This document shows, piece by piece, positions 49,538 through 58,639 of a stretch of 64,000 nucleotides of DNA. The translations under genes and the position numbers were made by a program. The notes under the pieces are model-generated. The model was not told the DNA's origin. It saw nothing but the letters and a program-made list of their open reading frames with translations, and ran no database searches. Every line of letters starts with the position of its first letter. Position 1 is the stretch's first letter. The DNA comes from Blautia faecis. GTDB taxonomy: Bacteria > Bacillota > Clostridia > Lachnospirales > Lachnospiraceae. The stretch covers positions 87,350 through 151,349 of the forward strand of contig NZ_JAJCIA010000006.1 of assembly GCF_020554845.1 (NCBI RefSeq), written 5' to 3'.

Positions 49538-50974
49538 TTAGACCGTGCCGTGTTTCTTGGACGGACGTTCTTCCCTTTTTGTGAACAGCATTTCAAATGC
49601 ACCGATCACATATTTTCTTGTATCAGCCGGGCTGATAATGGTGTCAACATATCCTCTTGCTGCTGCAGAGGAAACAGAGTTCTGAAGTTCTCTGTACTCA
49701 GCTGCTTTCTCAGTAAGAGCTGCTGCGTCATCGCCTGCATACATGATCTTGGCTGCAAGGTCTGCATCCATCATACCGATCTCTGCGTTCTCCCATGCGT
49801 ATACCATGTCTGCACCGATTGCTTTGCTGTTCATAGCTGTGTAAGCGGTTCCAAATGCTTTGCCGATCACAACGTTAACCTTCGGAACAGTAGCGTCTGC
49901 AAATGCATGAACCAGTGCTCCGACAGATTTCGCCATCATCTTCTCGCCACATACAGTAGCCTTGAAGCCGTTTACATTTGTAAGAGTAAGTACCGGGATC
50001 TCGAAAGCGTCACAGAATTTTACGAACTCTGCTGCTTTTCTTGCACCGCGTGCACTAAGGGTACCATCAGACTCCCATACCTTTTTGCCTTCTGCATCAT
50101 AGCTCTCGCTTCTGTTTGCAACAGCACCAACGGTAGCGCCGTTCAGTCTGATAAATCCAACAGCAACGCTCTTGCCGTAGTCAGCTTTTACCTCGAAGAA
50201 CTGACCGTTATCAGCGATTCTGGAAAGTGCAATGGCTGTGTCACCTGTGCAGTTCTCAATATCCTCGCATACACGGTTCAGGTCGTCTGTGCACTCCATG
50301 TAAGAATCAGTGTCTTCGCAGTTAGATGGCAGATATGTTACGAGTTCACGGATTTTTCCAAGGATCTCGTCCTCAGTGCCGATTCCGTCTACAAGACCTG
50401 TCTCTTCGCTCTGGAATCTGGCTGAGGATGTGTCACATTTGGAAACGTGGTTGCCTTCAAGGGCGTTCGGGGTGTTTACAAACAGTTTGCCTTTCTTCTC
50501 TTCAACAAATGTGAAGTCTGTCAGTGCCGGTACAAGTGCCATACCACCACCGCAGGTACCGAAGATACCTGTGATCTGTGGGATCAGTCCGGATGCCAGA
50601 GTCTGTTTCATATAAATTTCACCGAATGCTTCCAGTGCGTCAGTTGCCTCCTGAAGACGGAGACCTGCACAATCGATCAGGCCGATCACCGGAGCACCGG
50701 TCTTCATAGCCATATCATAAAGTCTGGTAATCTTCTTGGCATGCATTTCACCAACGGTTCCGTTCAGTACGGAAACATCCTGGCTGTACACATACACCAG
50801 ATTTCCATCGATTACACCATATCCGGTAATAACACCGTCTGAAGGTGCTTTTTTCTCAGTCATGTTGAAATCTGTATTTCTGGCTGTTACACTTTGGCCG
50901 ATCTCAACAAAACTGTTCGCGTCAAGCAAAGAAGTGATTCTTGTGCCCGCTAAACTTTGTGTTGCGTTACTCAT
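49538..50974 (-). CDS. mmdA: Acyl-CoA carboxyltransferase subunit (MmdA/12S-like)
   Basis: Protein of 478 residues with the crotonase-fold tandem carboxyltransferase: DSV-type N half (GVITGYGVIDGNLVYVYSQD, FGTCGGGMALVPALTD) and C half (SVGALVHAFADATVPKVNVV, GKAFGTAYTAMNSKAIGAD). It resembles methylmalonyl- or glutaconyl-CoA decarboxylase alpha and transcarboxylase 12S. First gene of an operon that also has a 5S-type subunit, so the complex may shuttle carboxyl between an acyl-CoA and pyruvate/oxaloacetate. Acyl-CoA specificity cannot be read. Confidence 0.85.
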   Translation of the reverse strand: MSNATQSLAGTRITSLLDANSFVEIGQSVTARNTDFNMTEKKAPSDGVITGYGVIDGNLVYVYSQDVSVLNGTVGEMHAKKITRLYDMAMKTGAPVIGLIDCAGLRLQEATDALEAFGEIYMKQTLASGLIPQITGIFGTCGGGMALVPALTDFTFVEEKKGKLFVNTPNALEGNHVSKCDTSSARFQSEETGLVDGIGTEDEILGKIRELVTYLPSNCEDTDSYMECTDDLNRVCEDIENCTGDTAIALSRIADNGQFFEVKADYGKSVAVGFIRLNGATVGAVANRSESYDAEGKKVWESDGTLSARGARKAAEFVKFCDAFEIPVLTLTNVNGFKATVCGEKMMAKSVGALVHAFADATVPKVNVVIGKAFGTAYTAMNSKAIGADMVYAWENAEIGMMDADLAAKIMYAGDDAAALTEKAAEYRELQNSVSSAAARGYVDTIISPADTRKYVIGAFEMLFTKREERPSKKHGTV

Positions 50975-51035
50975 TCTTTCTTGCCCTCCATTTTATAATA
51001 ATTTAAAAGTATAACCAAAAATTCTGCCGATTCTA

Positions 51036-51064
51036 ATTGTACATTTTTTCACACAATTTTTCAA
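51036..51064 (-). promoter_or_regulatory. Promoter of the decarboxylase operon
   Basis: TTGAAA (51059-51064), 17-nt spacer, TACAAT (51036-51041) on minus; leader of about 55 nt ending in TGGAGG. Confidence 0.65.
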
Positions 51065-51085
51065 TAGTTTTCCGTGTTTTTATGC

Positions 51086-51118
51086 AAAAAAATCCCTCGA
51101 TTTTCGGGGGATTTTTTT
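51086..51118. terminator. Bidirectional terminator after the carboxypeptidase gene
   Basis: AAATCCCTCG/CGGGGGATTT stem flanked by seven A and seven T, so it can work on both strands. It ends the minus-strand carboxypeptidase transcript and shields the following operon promoter. Confidence 0.85.
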
Positions 51119-51146
51119 ATATATCATACATATTCCGTCAGGCTTT

Positions 51147-52475
51147 TTAGTGAAAAAAGTCATGAAACACCTTGTTTGCGCACCATAAATAGGTGATTTT
51201 AACAATATTGCGATCTGCTGTCACAAAATAGTTATCCAAGACAAGTTCTCCAAGACAAAAAGTGACCTGACCAATTTTCTGCCCCTTTTTCACAGGTGCT
51301 GTCAAATTTTTCTCAATACGCAGATGGCAGGTAATCTTTTCCCCTTCTTTCAGAAGGATCTGTTTCTTTTTGTCAGAATCAGATGCCTGAATCCGGCCAT
51401 TTATATATACATCTGCGAAACCTGTCCCAGTTTCTGTGAGAATTTTTCCGGGATTTTCCTTGTTTTCCTTGCCAGATTCTTTCCCGCTGCTTTCGTCAGT
51501 CCCGTCCTTTACTGGTATAGCCGGAATCTCCGGCTCCTGCCAATAGGTTTCCTTGTGAAAATTTGCTTTGCCATATTCCAGCAGTTTCATGGCATCTTTC
51601 CATTTATATGTCTTATTATTCGGCCAGCCGCAGCCAAGAAGGGAAATAATAAATTTTCTTTCCTCATTTTCACAGGCTGCCACATAACAATAACCCGCAT
51701 TTCCTGTAAAACCGGTTTTTCCTGAAATGGCATCCGGAGTCATATCAAGAAATGCATTTGCATTATGGACGGAAAACTGACGTTTTCCTGTAATATCAGA
51801 AAAAGAATAATCCCTGGTCTGTGTGATATGAAGAAATGCTTTATTTTTCACAGCATAGCTCATGATCAAAGCCAGATCTCTTGCGGTAGTCTGATGAATG
51901 CCTCCTGCATCTGCACTGTCAAGACCGTTCGGCGTAACAAAATGAGTGTTCGTGCAGCCAATCTCCTTTGCTTTTGCATTCATCATTTTTGCAAACCCTT
52001 CCACAGAACCGCCAATGTGTTCAGCAATTGCCACAGCCGTATCATTATGGCTTTTCAACATTAAAGAATAAAGAAGATCTTCCAGGTAATACTGCTCCCC
52101 TTCCTTTAAATTCAGCTTTACTTCTGGTTGAGAGGCCGCATTTTCTGACACCATTACATAATCATCACCGGAGCCCTTTTCCAGTGCAAGGATACAGGTC
52201 ATTACCTTTGTGGTACTGGCATTTGGGCGAGCTGTATAGCCCTCTTTTTCGTACAGTACCCGGCCAGAATCCCCATCCATAAGAACGGCGGATAAGGCAT
52301 AGAGATTTCCAGGTCCGTCTGTTTCTTTCATATCAACAGCTGCCGGTATCATCTGCACAATGGAGCTGACAGCCTTTTTTTCATCTGTGCCAGTGCTTCC
52401 TGACACCTGGGCAGCAGTGCATAAAACAAGTACAAAGGTCAGTGTAAGACAAAAGAATCTGTATCTGCTTTTCAT
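51147..52475 (-). CDS. D-alanyl-D-alanine carboxypeptidase (PBP5/DacF type)
   Basis: Protein of 442 residues. Signal peptide with core FFCLTLTFVLVLCTAAQVSG. Active-site motifs: SxxK as ASTTKVMT, SxN as KSHNDTAVA and KTG as SGKTGFTG. The C-terminal PBP5-type domain follows a Lys/Glu/Gly-rich linker (ESGKESGKENKENPG). ATG at 52475 after GGGGTGG; a longer frame adds a non-signal extension. It trims the peptide stem of peptidoglycan. A second homologue lies at 58640-59911. Confidence 0.93.
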   Translation of the reverse strand: MKSRYRFFCLTLTFVLVLCTAAQVSGSTGTDEKKAVSSIVQMIPAAVDMKETDGPGNLYALSAVLMDGDSGRVLYEKEGYTARPNASTTKVMTCILALEKGSGDDYVMVSENAASQPEVKLNLKEGEQYYLEDLLYSLMLKSHNDTAVAIAEHIGGSVEGFAKMMNAKAKEIGCTNTHFVTPNGLDSADAGGIHQTTARDLALIMSYAVKNKAFLHITQTRDYSFSDITGKRQFSVHNANAFLDMTPDAISGKTGFTGNAGYCYVAACENEERKFIISLLGCGWPNNKTYKWKDAMKLLEYGKANFHKETYWQEPEIPAIPVKDGTDESSGKESGKENKENPGKILTETGTGFADVYINGRIQASDSDKKKQILLKEGEKITCHLRIEKNLTAPVKKGQKIGQVTFCLGELVLDNYFVTADRNIVKITYLWCANKVFHDFFH

Positions 52476-52557
52476 AGTCCACCCCACATTCCGTTTATAG
52501 TATTTTACGCGGACCTGTCCCAAACTATGCAAAGCTCACTCTACAAGTTTTGCCTGA

Positions 52558-52592
52558 TAAAAAGAACAGGTATCTTACAGAAATACCTGTTC
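52558..52592 (-). terminator. Terminator after the phospholipase C-like gene
   Basis: GAACAGGTAT/ATACCTGTTC stem on minus followed by TTTTTATC. Confidence 0.85.
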
Positions 52593-52628
52593 CTGAAATT
52601 GGTTCAATTTTCAATTTGTATATTATAG

Positions 52629-53426
52629 CTAACCATTGTAAGTCAGATTCCATCGCTCAGACAACAGCCTGTCCTCTTTGGAAAGCTGATACAGCTCCAG
52701 CAATTCTGCCGGTGCCTCTTTCACCTCTTTTTCAAACAATGTATTCAGCTGTTCCACAGGTTCCCTGCTGCCACCTGCCGGCTGAGCCATCATATAGTGA
52801 TCGATCAAAGCAGACTGTGCTCTTCTTCCTCCAAGGCTGGAAAGCTTCGACAGACGCGCCCGTCTCGTCCCGCCATCGTCACATACCAGCAGATTTGTCA
52901 TAAATTTCATCAGTTTAAGGCTCAGAAGAATATCTCCTGTTTTTACAAGAGGAAAAGCCTTGTGGATTTCCGCTGCATTTTTGCGTTTTGCTTTGATACA
53001 ATCAGAAGGATAAAAGGCATATGGATTTTTCCCATTTTCTTCCATAAGGAAGCGGTCAAATTCAATTTCCAGAAGGCTGTGGGAAATCCTGCCCTTATCA
53101 TTCATTTCATTTACAAAAGGATGACAGGAAGAGTCCAGAAGATAATGACAGCCAAAGCCAAGAAGATAGGCAAGAAGTGCCTCATCACCAGTCTCTCTGA
53201 CCTGCGCCATTCCCTGGGTAAAAAATGCCCGGGCTTTTTCTTTGTGCATACGGTATCCTACACTGCTTACGTGATTCTTAAAAATAAAATAATAGAAGAA
53301 AATATCCGGTCCGTGAAGACCGATCCGATACAGTTCACCGTTTTTCCGAATAATTTCTTTCAATTGATCGGGCAATTGCCTGTATACTTTCTGACCAAAC
53401 AAATCATGTGCATATGTTGTGGGCAT
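52629..53426 (-). CDS. Zinc-dependent phospholipase C-like protein
   Basis: Protein of 265 residues, all helical. Metal ligands: TYAHDLFG at the N-terminus, IGLHGPDIFFYY, FGCHYLLDSSCHPFVNE and SHSLLEIEFDR, the pattern of the zinc-dependent PLC/S1-P1 fold. No signal peptide, so it probably acts in the cytoplasm, on an unknown substrate. AGGAGAG precedes the ATG. Confidence 0.85.
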   Translation of the reverse strand: MPTTYAHDLFGQKVYRQLPDQLKEIIRKNGELYRIGLHGPDIFFYYFIFKNHVSSVGYRMHKEKARAFFTQGMAQVRETGDEALLAYLLGFGCHYLLDSSCHPFVNEMNDKGRISHSLLEIEFDRFLMEENGKNPYAFYPSDCIKAKRKNAAEIHKAFPLVKTGDILLSLKLMKFMTNLLVCDDGGTRRARLSKLSSLGGRRAQSALIDHYMMAQPAGGSREPVEQLNTLFEKEVKEAPAELLELYQLSKEDRLLSERWNLTYNG

Positions 53427-53480
53427 TTTTTCTCTCCTGTCTTATCGCCTGCAGTTTATCTGCGGCTTACTTGTCCTGTC

Positions 53481-54050
53481 TTATATATCCAGCTTCAGCT
53501 GTACTTCCTCTTCTGCCTCAGCCTTAAAATCCGCCATTTTTACCGGATCCACAGCCGGCAGCTCTTCCAGACCCTGAACACCAAATGTGCGAAGAAATTC
53601 TTCTGTAGTGCCGAAAAGGATCGGCCGTCCAGGTGCATCAAGACGTCCAAGCTCCTTTACCAGATTATACTCAACCAGCTTATTTACTGCATGATCGCTT
53701 TTTACTCCCCGGATCTTTTCAATCTCAGCTTTTGTCACAGGCTGCTTATAGGCTATAATAGACAGCGTTTCCAGCATAACATCTGTAAGGGCAGGTTTCT
53801 TAGGCTGCATGGCAATCCGGATCAGACAGCCATAGTAATCCCGTTTGGTGCACAGCTGATAAGAGCCCTCCAGCTCAATGATCTGGATTCCCCTTCCCTC
53901 ATCCTTATATTTATCCATCAGATTATGGAGTAGTTTTTCTGTCGTTGGCTTATCCTGCTGGATTGCTTTCGCAATCTGACCTAATTCCACAGATTCACCC
54001 ATCGCAAACAGGATTGCCTCAACGGCACCTTCTAATCGTTTAATTTCCAT
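53481..54050 (-). CDS. scpB: Segregation and condensation protein B
   Basis: Protein of 189 residues with two winged helices: AVEAILFAMGESVELGQIAK, then ETLSIIAYKQPVTKAEIEKI and the RGVKSDHAVNKL segment. Partner of ScpA in the SMC condensin complex. It starts 3 nt after scpA. Confidence 0.96.
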   Translation of the reverse strand: MEIKRLEGAVEAILFAMGESVELGQIAKAIQQDKPTTEKLLHNLMDKYKDEGRGIQIIELEGSYQLCTKRDYYGCLIRIAMQPKKPALTDVMLETLSIIAYKQPVTKAEIEKIRGVKSDHAVNKLVEYNLVKELGRLDAPGRPILFGTTEEFLRTFGVQGLEELPAVDPVKMADFKAEAEEEVQLKLDI

Positions 54051-54053
54051 ACA

Positions 54054-54845
54054 CTATCCTTCTTCCTCTGCAAATTCTGTCAGATTCTTCCAGGTTTCCG
54101 GCTCTGTCACAACATTGATCTGAATGTCATCAAAAATCTCTTCCTGAACCACATGAATGTGTCCCATTTTTATCAGTTCCAGCACGGAAAGGAAGGTAAC
54201 GATTACCTGTACTTTGGAACACTGCTTTTTCAACAGGTCCCGAAAGCTGAATTTCCTGTGAGTCTTTGCAAATTCTTTCATCTCCAGCATTTTATCAGAA
54301 AGACTGACTTCTTCCTTCTCGATTTTTCCAAACTGACTTCGGATAGGGTCCCGTCTGTCGTCCTGCCGCCTGATGATCGACTGGTAAATGGCGTTTAATT
54401 TCTCAAGAGTAAGACCAGCCAGAAGTTCTGAGGGATCCACTGGCTCCCGATACTGAAGCACCTCCCTTGGCACATCCGGCTCACGGAAATAAACGCCGCT
54501 GGCATCGTCCATTTTGTCCTTCAGCTCATAAGACATATATTTATACATCTTATATTCCAGAAGTTTCTGAACCAGCTCCGCTCTGGGGTCCTCCTCTTCT
54601 CCTTCTTCATTGATTTCTTTTGGAAGAAGCATCCGGCACTTGATATCCAGAAGTGTGGCTGCCATGACCATAAACTCACTCATAACTCCAAGATCTTCTT
54701 TTTCCATAGCGTGAATGTATTCCATATACTGATCCGTAATCTCCACAATCGGTATATCATAAATATCAATTTTATTTTTATCAATAAGGTGAAGGAGCAG
54801 ATCAAGCGGTCCTTCAAAAACATTCAGTTTTATGGGAATTGCCAT
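54054..54845 (-). CDS. scpA: Segregation and condensation protein A
   Basis: Kleisin of 263 residues. N-terminal FEGPLDLLLHLIDKNKIDIY and IPIVEITDQYMEYI; MAATLLDIKCRMLLPKE; C-terminal winged helix VIVTFLSVLELIKMGHIHVV. Bridges SMC heads. Operon with scpB and the metallophosphoesterase upstream. Confidence 0.97.
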   Translation of the reverse strand: MAIPIKLNVFEGPLDLLLHLIDKNKIDIYDIPIVEITDQYMEYIHAMEKEDLGVMSEFMVMAATLLDIKCRMLLPKEINEEGEEEDPRAELVQKLLEYKMYKYMSYELKDKMDDASGVYFREPDVPREVLQYREPVDPSELLAGLTLEKLNAIYQSIIRRQDDRRDPIRSQFGKIEKEEVSLSDKMLEMKEFAKTHRKFSFRDLLKKQCSKVQVIVTFLSVLELIKMGHIHVVQEEIFDDIQINVVTEPETWKNLTEFAEEEG

Positions 54846-54862
54846 GCGCTTTCCTCTCTCCC

Positions 54863-55651
54863 TTACGGTTTCATTTCTATAAAAATCAGCTCTCTTGGAT
54901 TATGGATCCGAAGAGGCACTGTGTGTTCCCCAAGGCCTGCACTTACGATCATACATTTGCCATTTTTGTAAAAATCGCCGCAACAGTATTTTGGAAAAGG
55001 TATAAACTGGGAACTGATGGCTCCCACATGTCTGGAAAAACGGAGCACACCGCCATGGTAATGTCCAGACAGAATCAGGTCGGCGCCCCAGCGGAAATAG
55101 GTTCTGCCATATTTTGGGTTATGGGCAAGAAGAATATTTATGGCTTCCGGATCTGGCTTTCCCATAAGCTCTTCCATTTTTTCAGAAGTTAGCTTCGGGG
55201 AAAAAGGCTTGTGATAGTATTCCAGTGGAAGTTCCAGTCCATTTACCACAAAGGAATTGCCAGCCAGAACAACTTTGCTCTTCTCATTTGCCAGAAAACA
55301 GATTCCTTTTTGTTTCAACTCTGCCTGATATTTCAGGTACTCATTCCGATAAAGGTGCCCTTTGGCTTTCATTTTGGTTTCGTGGTTTCCCATGGCGTAA
55401 AAGATGGGGAAATTCTTCGCCAGTGTACAAAGCAGTTTTCTGGCAGTTTCCAGGGTGAAAGGATCCATCCGGACCACCATGTCTCCGGCAAGAAGAATGG
55501 CATCGGGGGCATTTTCCTGGATTTTTTTCAGCAAAGCACTATTCTCTTCGCCGAAAATGCTTCCGTGAAGGTCTGCAAGAACAGCAAAGCGCACGCTTTT
55601 TTTTATTTTCGGGTTATGGACTTCATAGGTTACAATTCGAAATTTTTCCAT
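54863..55651 (-). CDS. Metallophosphoesterase (YkuE-like)
   Basis: Protein of 262 residues with calcineurin-type metal motifs: LADLHGSIFG, LAGDMVVRMD, AMGNHETKMK, LLAHNPKY and LSGHYHGGVLRF. AAGGAG lies 4 nt before the ATG at 55651. Similar proteins act on lipid or nucleotide phosphates; the substrate is unknown. It lies 17 nt upstream of scpA, so the three are probably cotranscribed. Confidence 0.9.
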   Translation of the reverse strand: MEKFRIVTYEVHNPKIKKSVRFAVLADLHGSIFGEENSALLKKIQENAPDAILLAGDMVVRMDPFTLETARKLLCTLAKNFPIFYAMGNHETKMKAKGHLYRNEYLKYQAELKQKGICFLANEKSKVVLAGNSFVVNGLELPLEYYHKPFSPKLTSEKMEELMGKPDPEAINILLAHNPKYGRTYFRWGADLILSGHYHGGVLRFSRHVGAISSQFIPFPKYCCGDFYKNGKCMIVSAGLGEHTVPLRIHNPRELIFIEMKP

Positions 55652-55679
55652 AAATCTCCTTAAATACTTTGTAATTTCC

Positions 55680-55720
55680 AGAGCGTGTTTGAAAAAGGCC
55701 TTCTGCAATCTGCACGCCCC
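55680..55720. repeat. Family A repeat fragment
   Basis: AGAGCGTGTTTGAAAAAGGC then TTCTGCAA.. CACGCCCC matches the left end of family A. It ends 10 bp from the stop of the next gene and may supply its 3' untranslated region. Confidence 0.7.
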
Positions 55721-55729
55721 AGGCCCTGC

Positions 55730-56758
55730 TTACTTTCCAAATCCACAATTGGGGAAGGTACAGACTTTGCAGCTCAGGCAGAGACCGCCTTCTCCGTATG
55801 CAGCAACTTCTTCCGGGAAAATTTCATCGTCTGCCATGATTCTTGGCAGAACCAGGTCAAATACAGTACGCTTCGCATACATGACACATCCGGGAAGGCC
55901 AAGGATCGGAATGCATTTGCCCTCTTTCTCATAGTAAGCGATGAGAAGCATGGCTCCTGGCAGTACCGGTGCACCGTAAGTAACAACTCTGGCTCCTGTA
56001 TCACGGATTCCTCCAGGTGTACGGTCATCTGGATCTACACTCATGCCGCCGCTGCAGACTACCATGTCTGCACCCTGGTTAATAAATTCCATAATGTCGT
56101 CTGTGATCTGTGCCTTGTCATCTCCTGGAGTCGTCTGACCGATCACCTCAGTGGGGTACTCAGAAAGCTTTTCTTTTAATACAGGGGTAAAAGTATCCTG
56201 AATCAGACCTTTTTTTACCTCGCTTCCAGTTGTAACGATTCCAACCTTTTTAAAATGATAGGGAAGAATGGAAAAAATCGGTTCCGGGCCAGCGGCTTCC
56301 ACAGCTCTGTCCATTTTTTCTTTTTCGATTACAAGAGGGATGATCCTGGTGCCAGCCAGTTTATCTCCTTTTTTTACCGGGAAGTCCCCATGGCGGGAAG
56401 CAATCATCATCTCCCCCAGAGAATTCACTGCCAGAAGGGCATCTCTGCGGATTTTCAGAACTCCGTCCTCGTCTGCTACCAGTTCGATCTTGCCTTCTTT
56501 CACATCAGTTCCATGCATGGAATCTCCTGCACAGATTTTATACAAAATATCAGCGCCCTCATTTTCATGAAGAATTCCCTCTTTCTTTTCCCACACAAAA
56601 AGATGTTCTTTTCCAACAGAAAGGAGCAGCGGAATGTCCTCTTCTTTCACAATATGTCCTTTGGAAAACAGAACGCCTTTCTTCTCATCCTTTATAATCT
56701 GTGTAATATCATGGCAGAGGATCTGGCCTGCTGCGTCTTCGGTTCTTATTTCTTTCAT
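55730..56758 (-). CDS. MoeA/MoaB-fold molybdopterin-binding domain protein
   Basis: Protein of 342 residues. N-terminal MoeA-like region (AAGQILCHDITQII, then FSKGHIVKEEDIPLLLSVGK) and a MoCF_biosynth domain (VGIVTTGSEVKKGLI, ADMVVCSGGMSVDPDDRTPG, GAPVLPGAMLLIAY and LGLPGCVMYAKRT). The C-terminus CLSCKVCTFPNCGFGK is Cys-rich, probably a zinc or Fe-S site. It lacks the last MoeA domain. No other molybdenum genes are near, so a molybdopterin role is uncertain. ATG at 56758 chosen because AAAGG needs that spacing. Confidence 0.8.
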   Translation of the reverse strand: MKEIRTEDAAGQILCHDITQIIKDEKKGVLFSKGHIVKEEDIPLLLSVGKEHLFVWEKKEGILHENEGADILYKICAGDSMHGTDVKEGKIELVADEDGVLKIRRDALLAVNSLGEMMIASRHGDFPVKKGDKLAGTRIIPLVIEKEKMDRAVEAAGPEPIFSILPYHFKKVGIVTTGSEVKKGLIQDTFTPVLKEKLSEYPTEVIGQTTPGDDKAQITDDIMEFINQGADMVVCSGGMSVDPDDRTPGGIRDTGARVVTYGAPVLPGAMLLIAYYEKEGKCIPILGLPGCVMYAKRTVFDLVLPRIMADDEIFPEEVAAYGEGGLCLSCKVCTFPNCGFGK

Positions 56759-56797
56759 TCTGCAATTCATCCTTTCGCATATAATTGCTGTTTACGA

Positions 56798-58546
56798 TCA
56801 CAATCCGGCTTTGCAAAGTTTCGCATATACGCCGTCCTTCTCCATCAGCTCCTGATGTGTACCTTCTTCTGCAATTCCATCTTCGGTCAGCACCAGGATC
56901 CTTCTGGCATTGCGGATCGTGGAAAGACGATGGGCGATCACGAAGGTGGTTCGGTCTTTGGCAAGACGTTCCAGAGATTGCTGCACTACCTTCTCACTTT
57001 CGTTATCCAGGGCGGATGTTGCCTCATCAAAGATCAGGATCGGCGGATTCTTCAGAAAAGCTCTCGCAATGGAAAGACGCTGTTTCTGTCCTCCGGAAAG
57101 CTTCACGCCACGCTGTCCAATGTCTGTGCCATAGTTATCCGGCATTTCCATAATAAAATCATGAGCATTGGCAAGCTTGGCTGCGCGGATGACTTCCTCG
57201 TCGGTAGCGTCCGGACGGCCATATCGGATATTTTCCATAATGTTTCCTGCAAACAGGTATACATCCTGCTGCACAATGCCAATCTGATTACGAAGATCCT
57301 TCAGTTTGATCTTTCGGATATCTTTTCCATCCAGATAAATGGCACCAGATGAAACATCATAAAATCTGGGGATCAGACTGCAAAGGGTAGTCTTTCCAGC
57401 TCCAGAGGTGCCTACAAGGGCAACATAGTCACCGGGCTTCACTTCCAGATTTACGTTAGAAAGCACTTTCTCATTGTGGTCTTCATAGTGGAAAGAAACA
57501 TTTTCGAAACGGATATCTCCTTTTACATGATCCATAGAAACGGCATCCGGCGCATCCTCAATATCCGGCGCAATGGACATCATTTCCAGGAAGCGGTCAT
57601 AACCACTGTAGCCGTTCTGGAACTGCTCGGTAAAGTTTACCAGCTTGGTAACCGGCTCTGTAAAATTGTTAATATACAAAAGGAAGGTCACAAGATCTGT
57701 GGCGCTTAAATCTCCTGCTGCCAGGAACATGGCTCCGGAAACCAGTGCAGTAACTGTGATCAGTGTGGTAAACGCATCCATGCCTGCATGATAACCTGCC
57801 ATATAGCGGTAAGTCACACGCTTGGAATCCACAAAACGCTCATTTCCTTTACGGAATTTCTCAATCTCACGCTTCTCATTTCCAAAAGATTTTACCACAC
57901 GGATTCCGGAAAGACTGTCCTCGATCTGGCTGTTGATCTCGCCCATGCGCACACGGTTTTCCTTAAATGCACTTTTCATCTTTTTATTATAAATCAGTGC
58001 ATAGATCAGCATAATAATTACAACTGCAAAACACAGCAGCGCCATCTGCGGCTTTACATTCATAAGAATGATCAGTGCTCCGAACAGCTTGATCACTGAG
58101 ATCAGAATATCCTCCGGTCCATGGTGGAGAAGCTCTGTAATATCAAAAAGATCACTTGTGATCCTGGAAAGAAGCTGACCGACCTTCTGATTATCATAAA
58201 ATGCAAAAGAGAGTTTCTGGTAATGGCTGAATATCTCGTTTCGCATATCATGCTCAATGTAAGCCCCCATCATATGTCCATAATAGGTGATAAAATAACG
58301 ACTTCCAAGCTGCACCAAGATCAATACCAGCATTCCCACCCCGATTTTCAAAATCATGGTCTTCGCTTCAGCCGCTGGCATTTCACTTATGGAATTCATA
58401 ATATAACGAACCATCAGTGGAATGACAAGTGTCACTGCAGCCCCAAGGAATGCAAAAAAAAGATCTGCAAAAAACAGTCCCTTATATGGTTTATAATAGC
58501 CTGCAAGCATCTTTAATCTGCCAGGCTGTTTTTTCTCTTGTTTCAT
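56798..58546 (-). CDS. ABC transporter, fused permease/ATPase (exporter type)
   Basis: Half-transporter of 582 residues with six helices (residues about 20-310), then the nucleotide-binding domain: Walker A VGTSGAGKTTLCS, signature VKLSGGQKQRLSIARA, Walker B ILIFDEATSALDNES and H-loop VIAHRLSTI. GGAGGAGAATCAT precedes the ATG at 58546. It probably acts as a homodimer, since no partner gene adjoins. Lipid A/multidrug exporter-like family; cargo unknown. Confidence 0.92.
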   Translation of the reverse strand: MKQEKKQPGRLKMLAGYYKPYKGLFFADLFFAFLGAAVTLVIPLMVRYIMNSISEMPAAEAKTMILKIGVGMLVLILVQLGSRYFITYYGHMMGAYIEHDMRNEIFSHYQKLSFAFYDNQKVGQLLSRITSDLFDITELLHHGPEDILISVIKLFGALIILMNVKPQMALLCFAVVIIMLIYALIYNKKMKSAFKENRVRMGEINSQIEDSLSGIRVVKSFGNEKREIEKFRKGNERFVDSKRVTYRYMAGYHAGMDAFTTLITVTALVSGAMFLAAGDLSATDLVTFLLYINNFTEPVTKLVNFTEQFQNGYSGYDRFLEMMSIAPDIEDAPDAVSMDHVKGDIRFENVSFHYEDHNEKVLSNVNLEVKPGDYVALVGTSGAGKTTLCSLIPRFYDVSSGAIYLDGKDIRKIKLKDLRNQIGIVQQDVYLFAGNIMENIRYGRPDATDEEVIRAAKLANAHDFIMEMPDNYGTDIGQRGVKLSGGQKQRLSIARAFLKNPPILIFDEATSALDNESEKVVQQSLERLAKDRTTFVIAHRLSTIRNARRILVLTEDGIAEEGTHQELMEKDGVYAKLCKAGL

Positions 58547-58639
58547 ATGATTCTCCTCCGCTTTTGCTGCTATATTTTTGTAAGACATCAGCAAAAATTT
58601 TCATACAGAGTTTATTATAAACCGACGAGGACTATTTTG

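Noticed and set aside
56255..57352. 365-residue plus-strand frame
   Set aside because: Antisense shadow of the MoeA-like and ABC genes.
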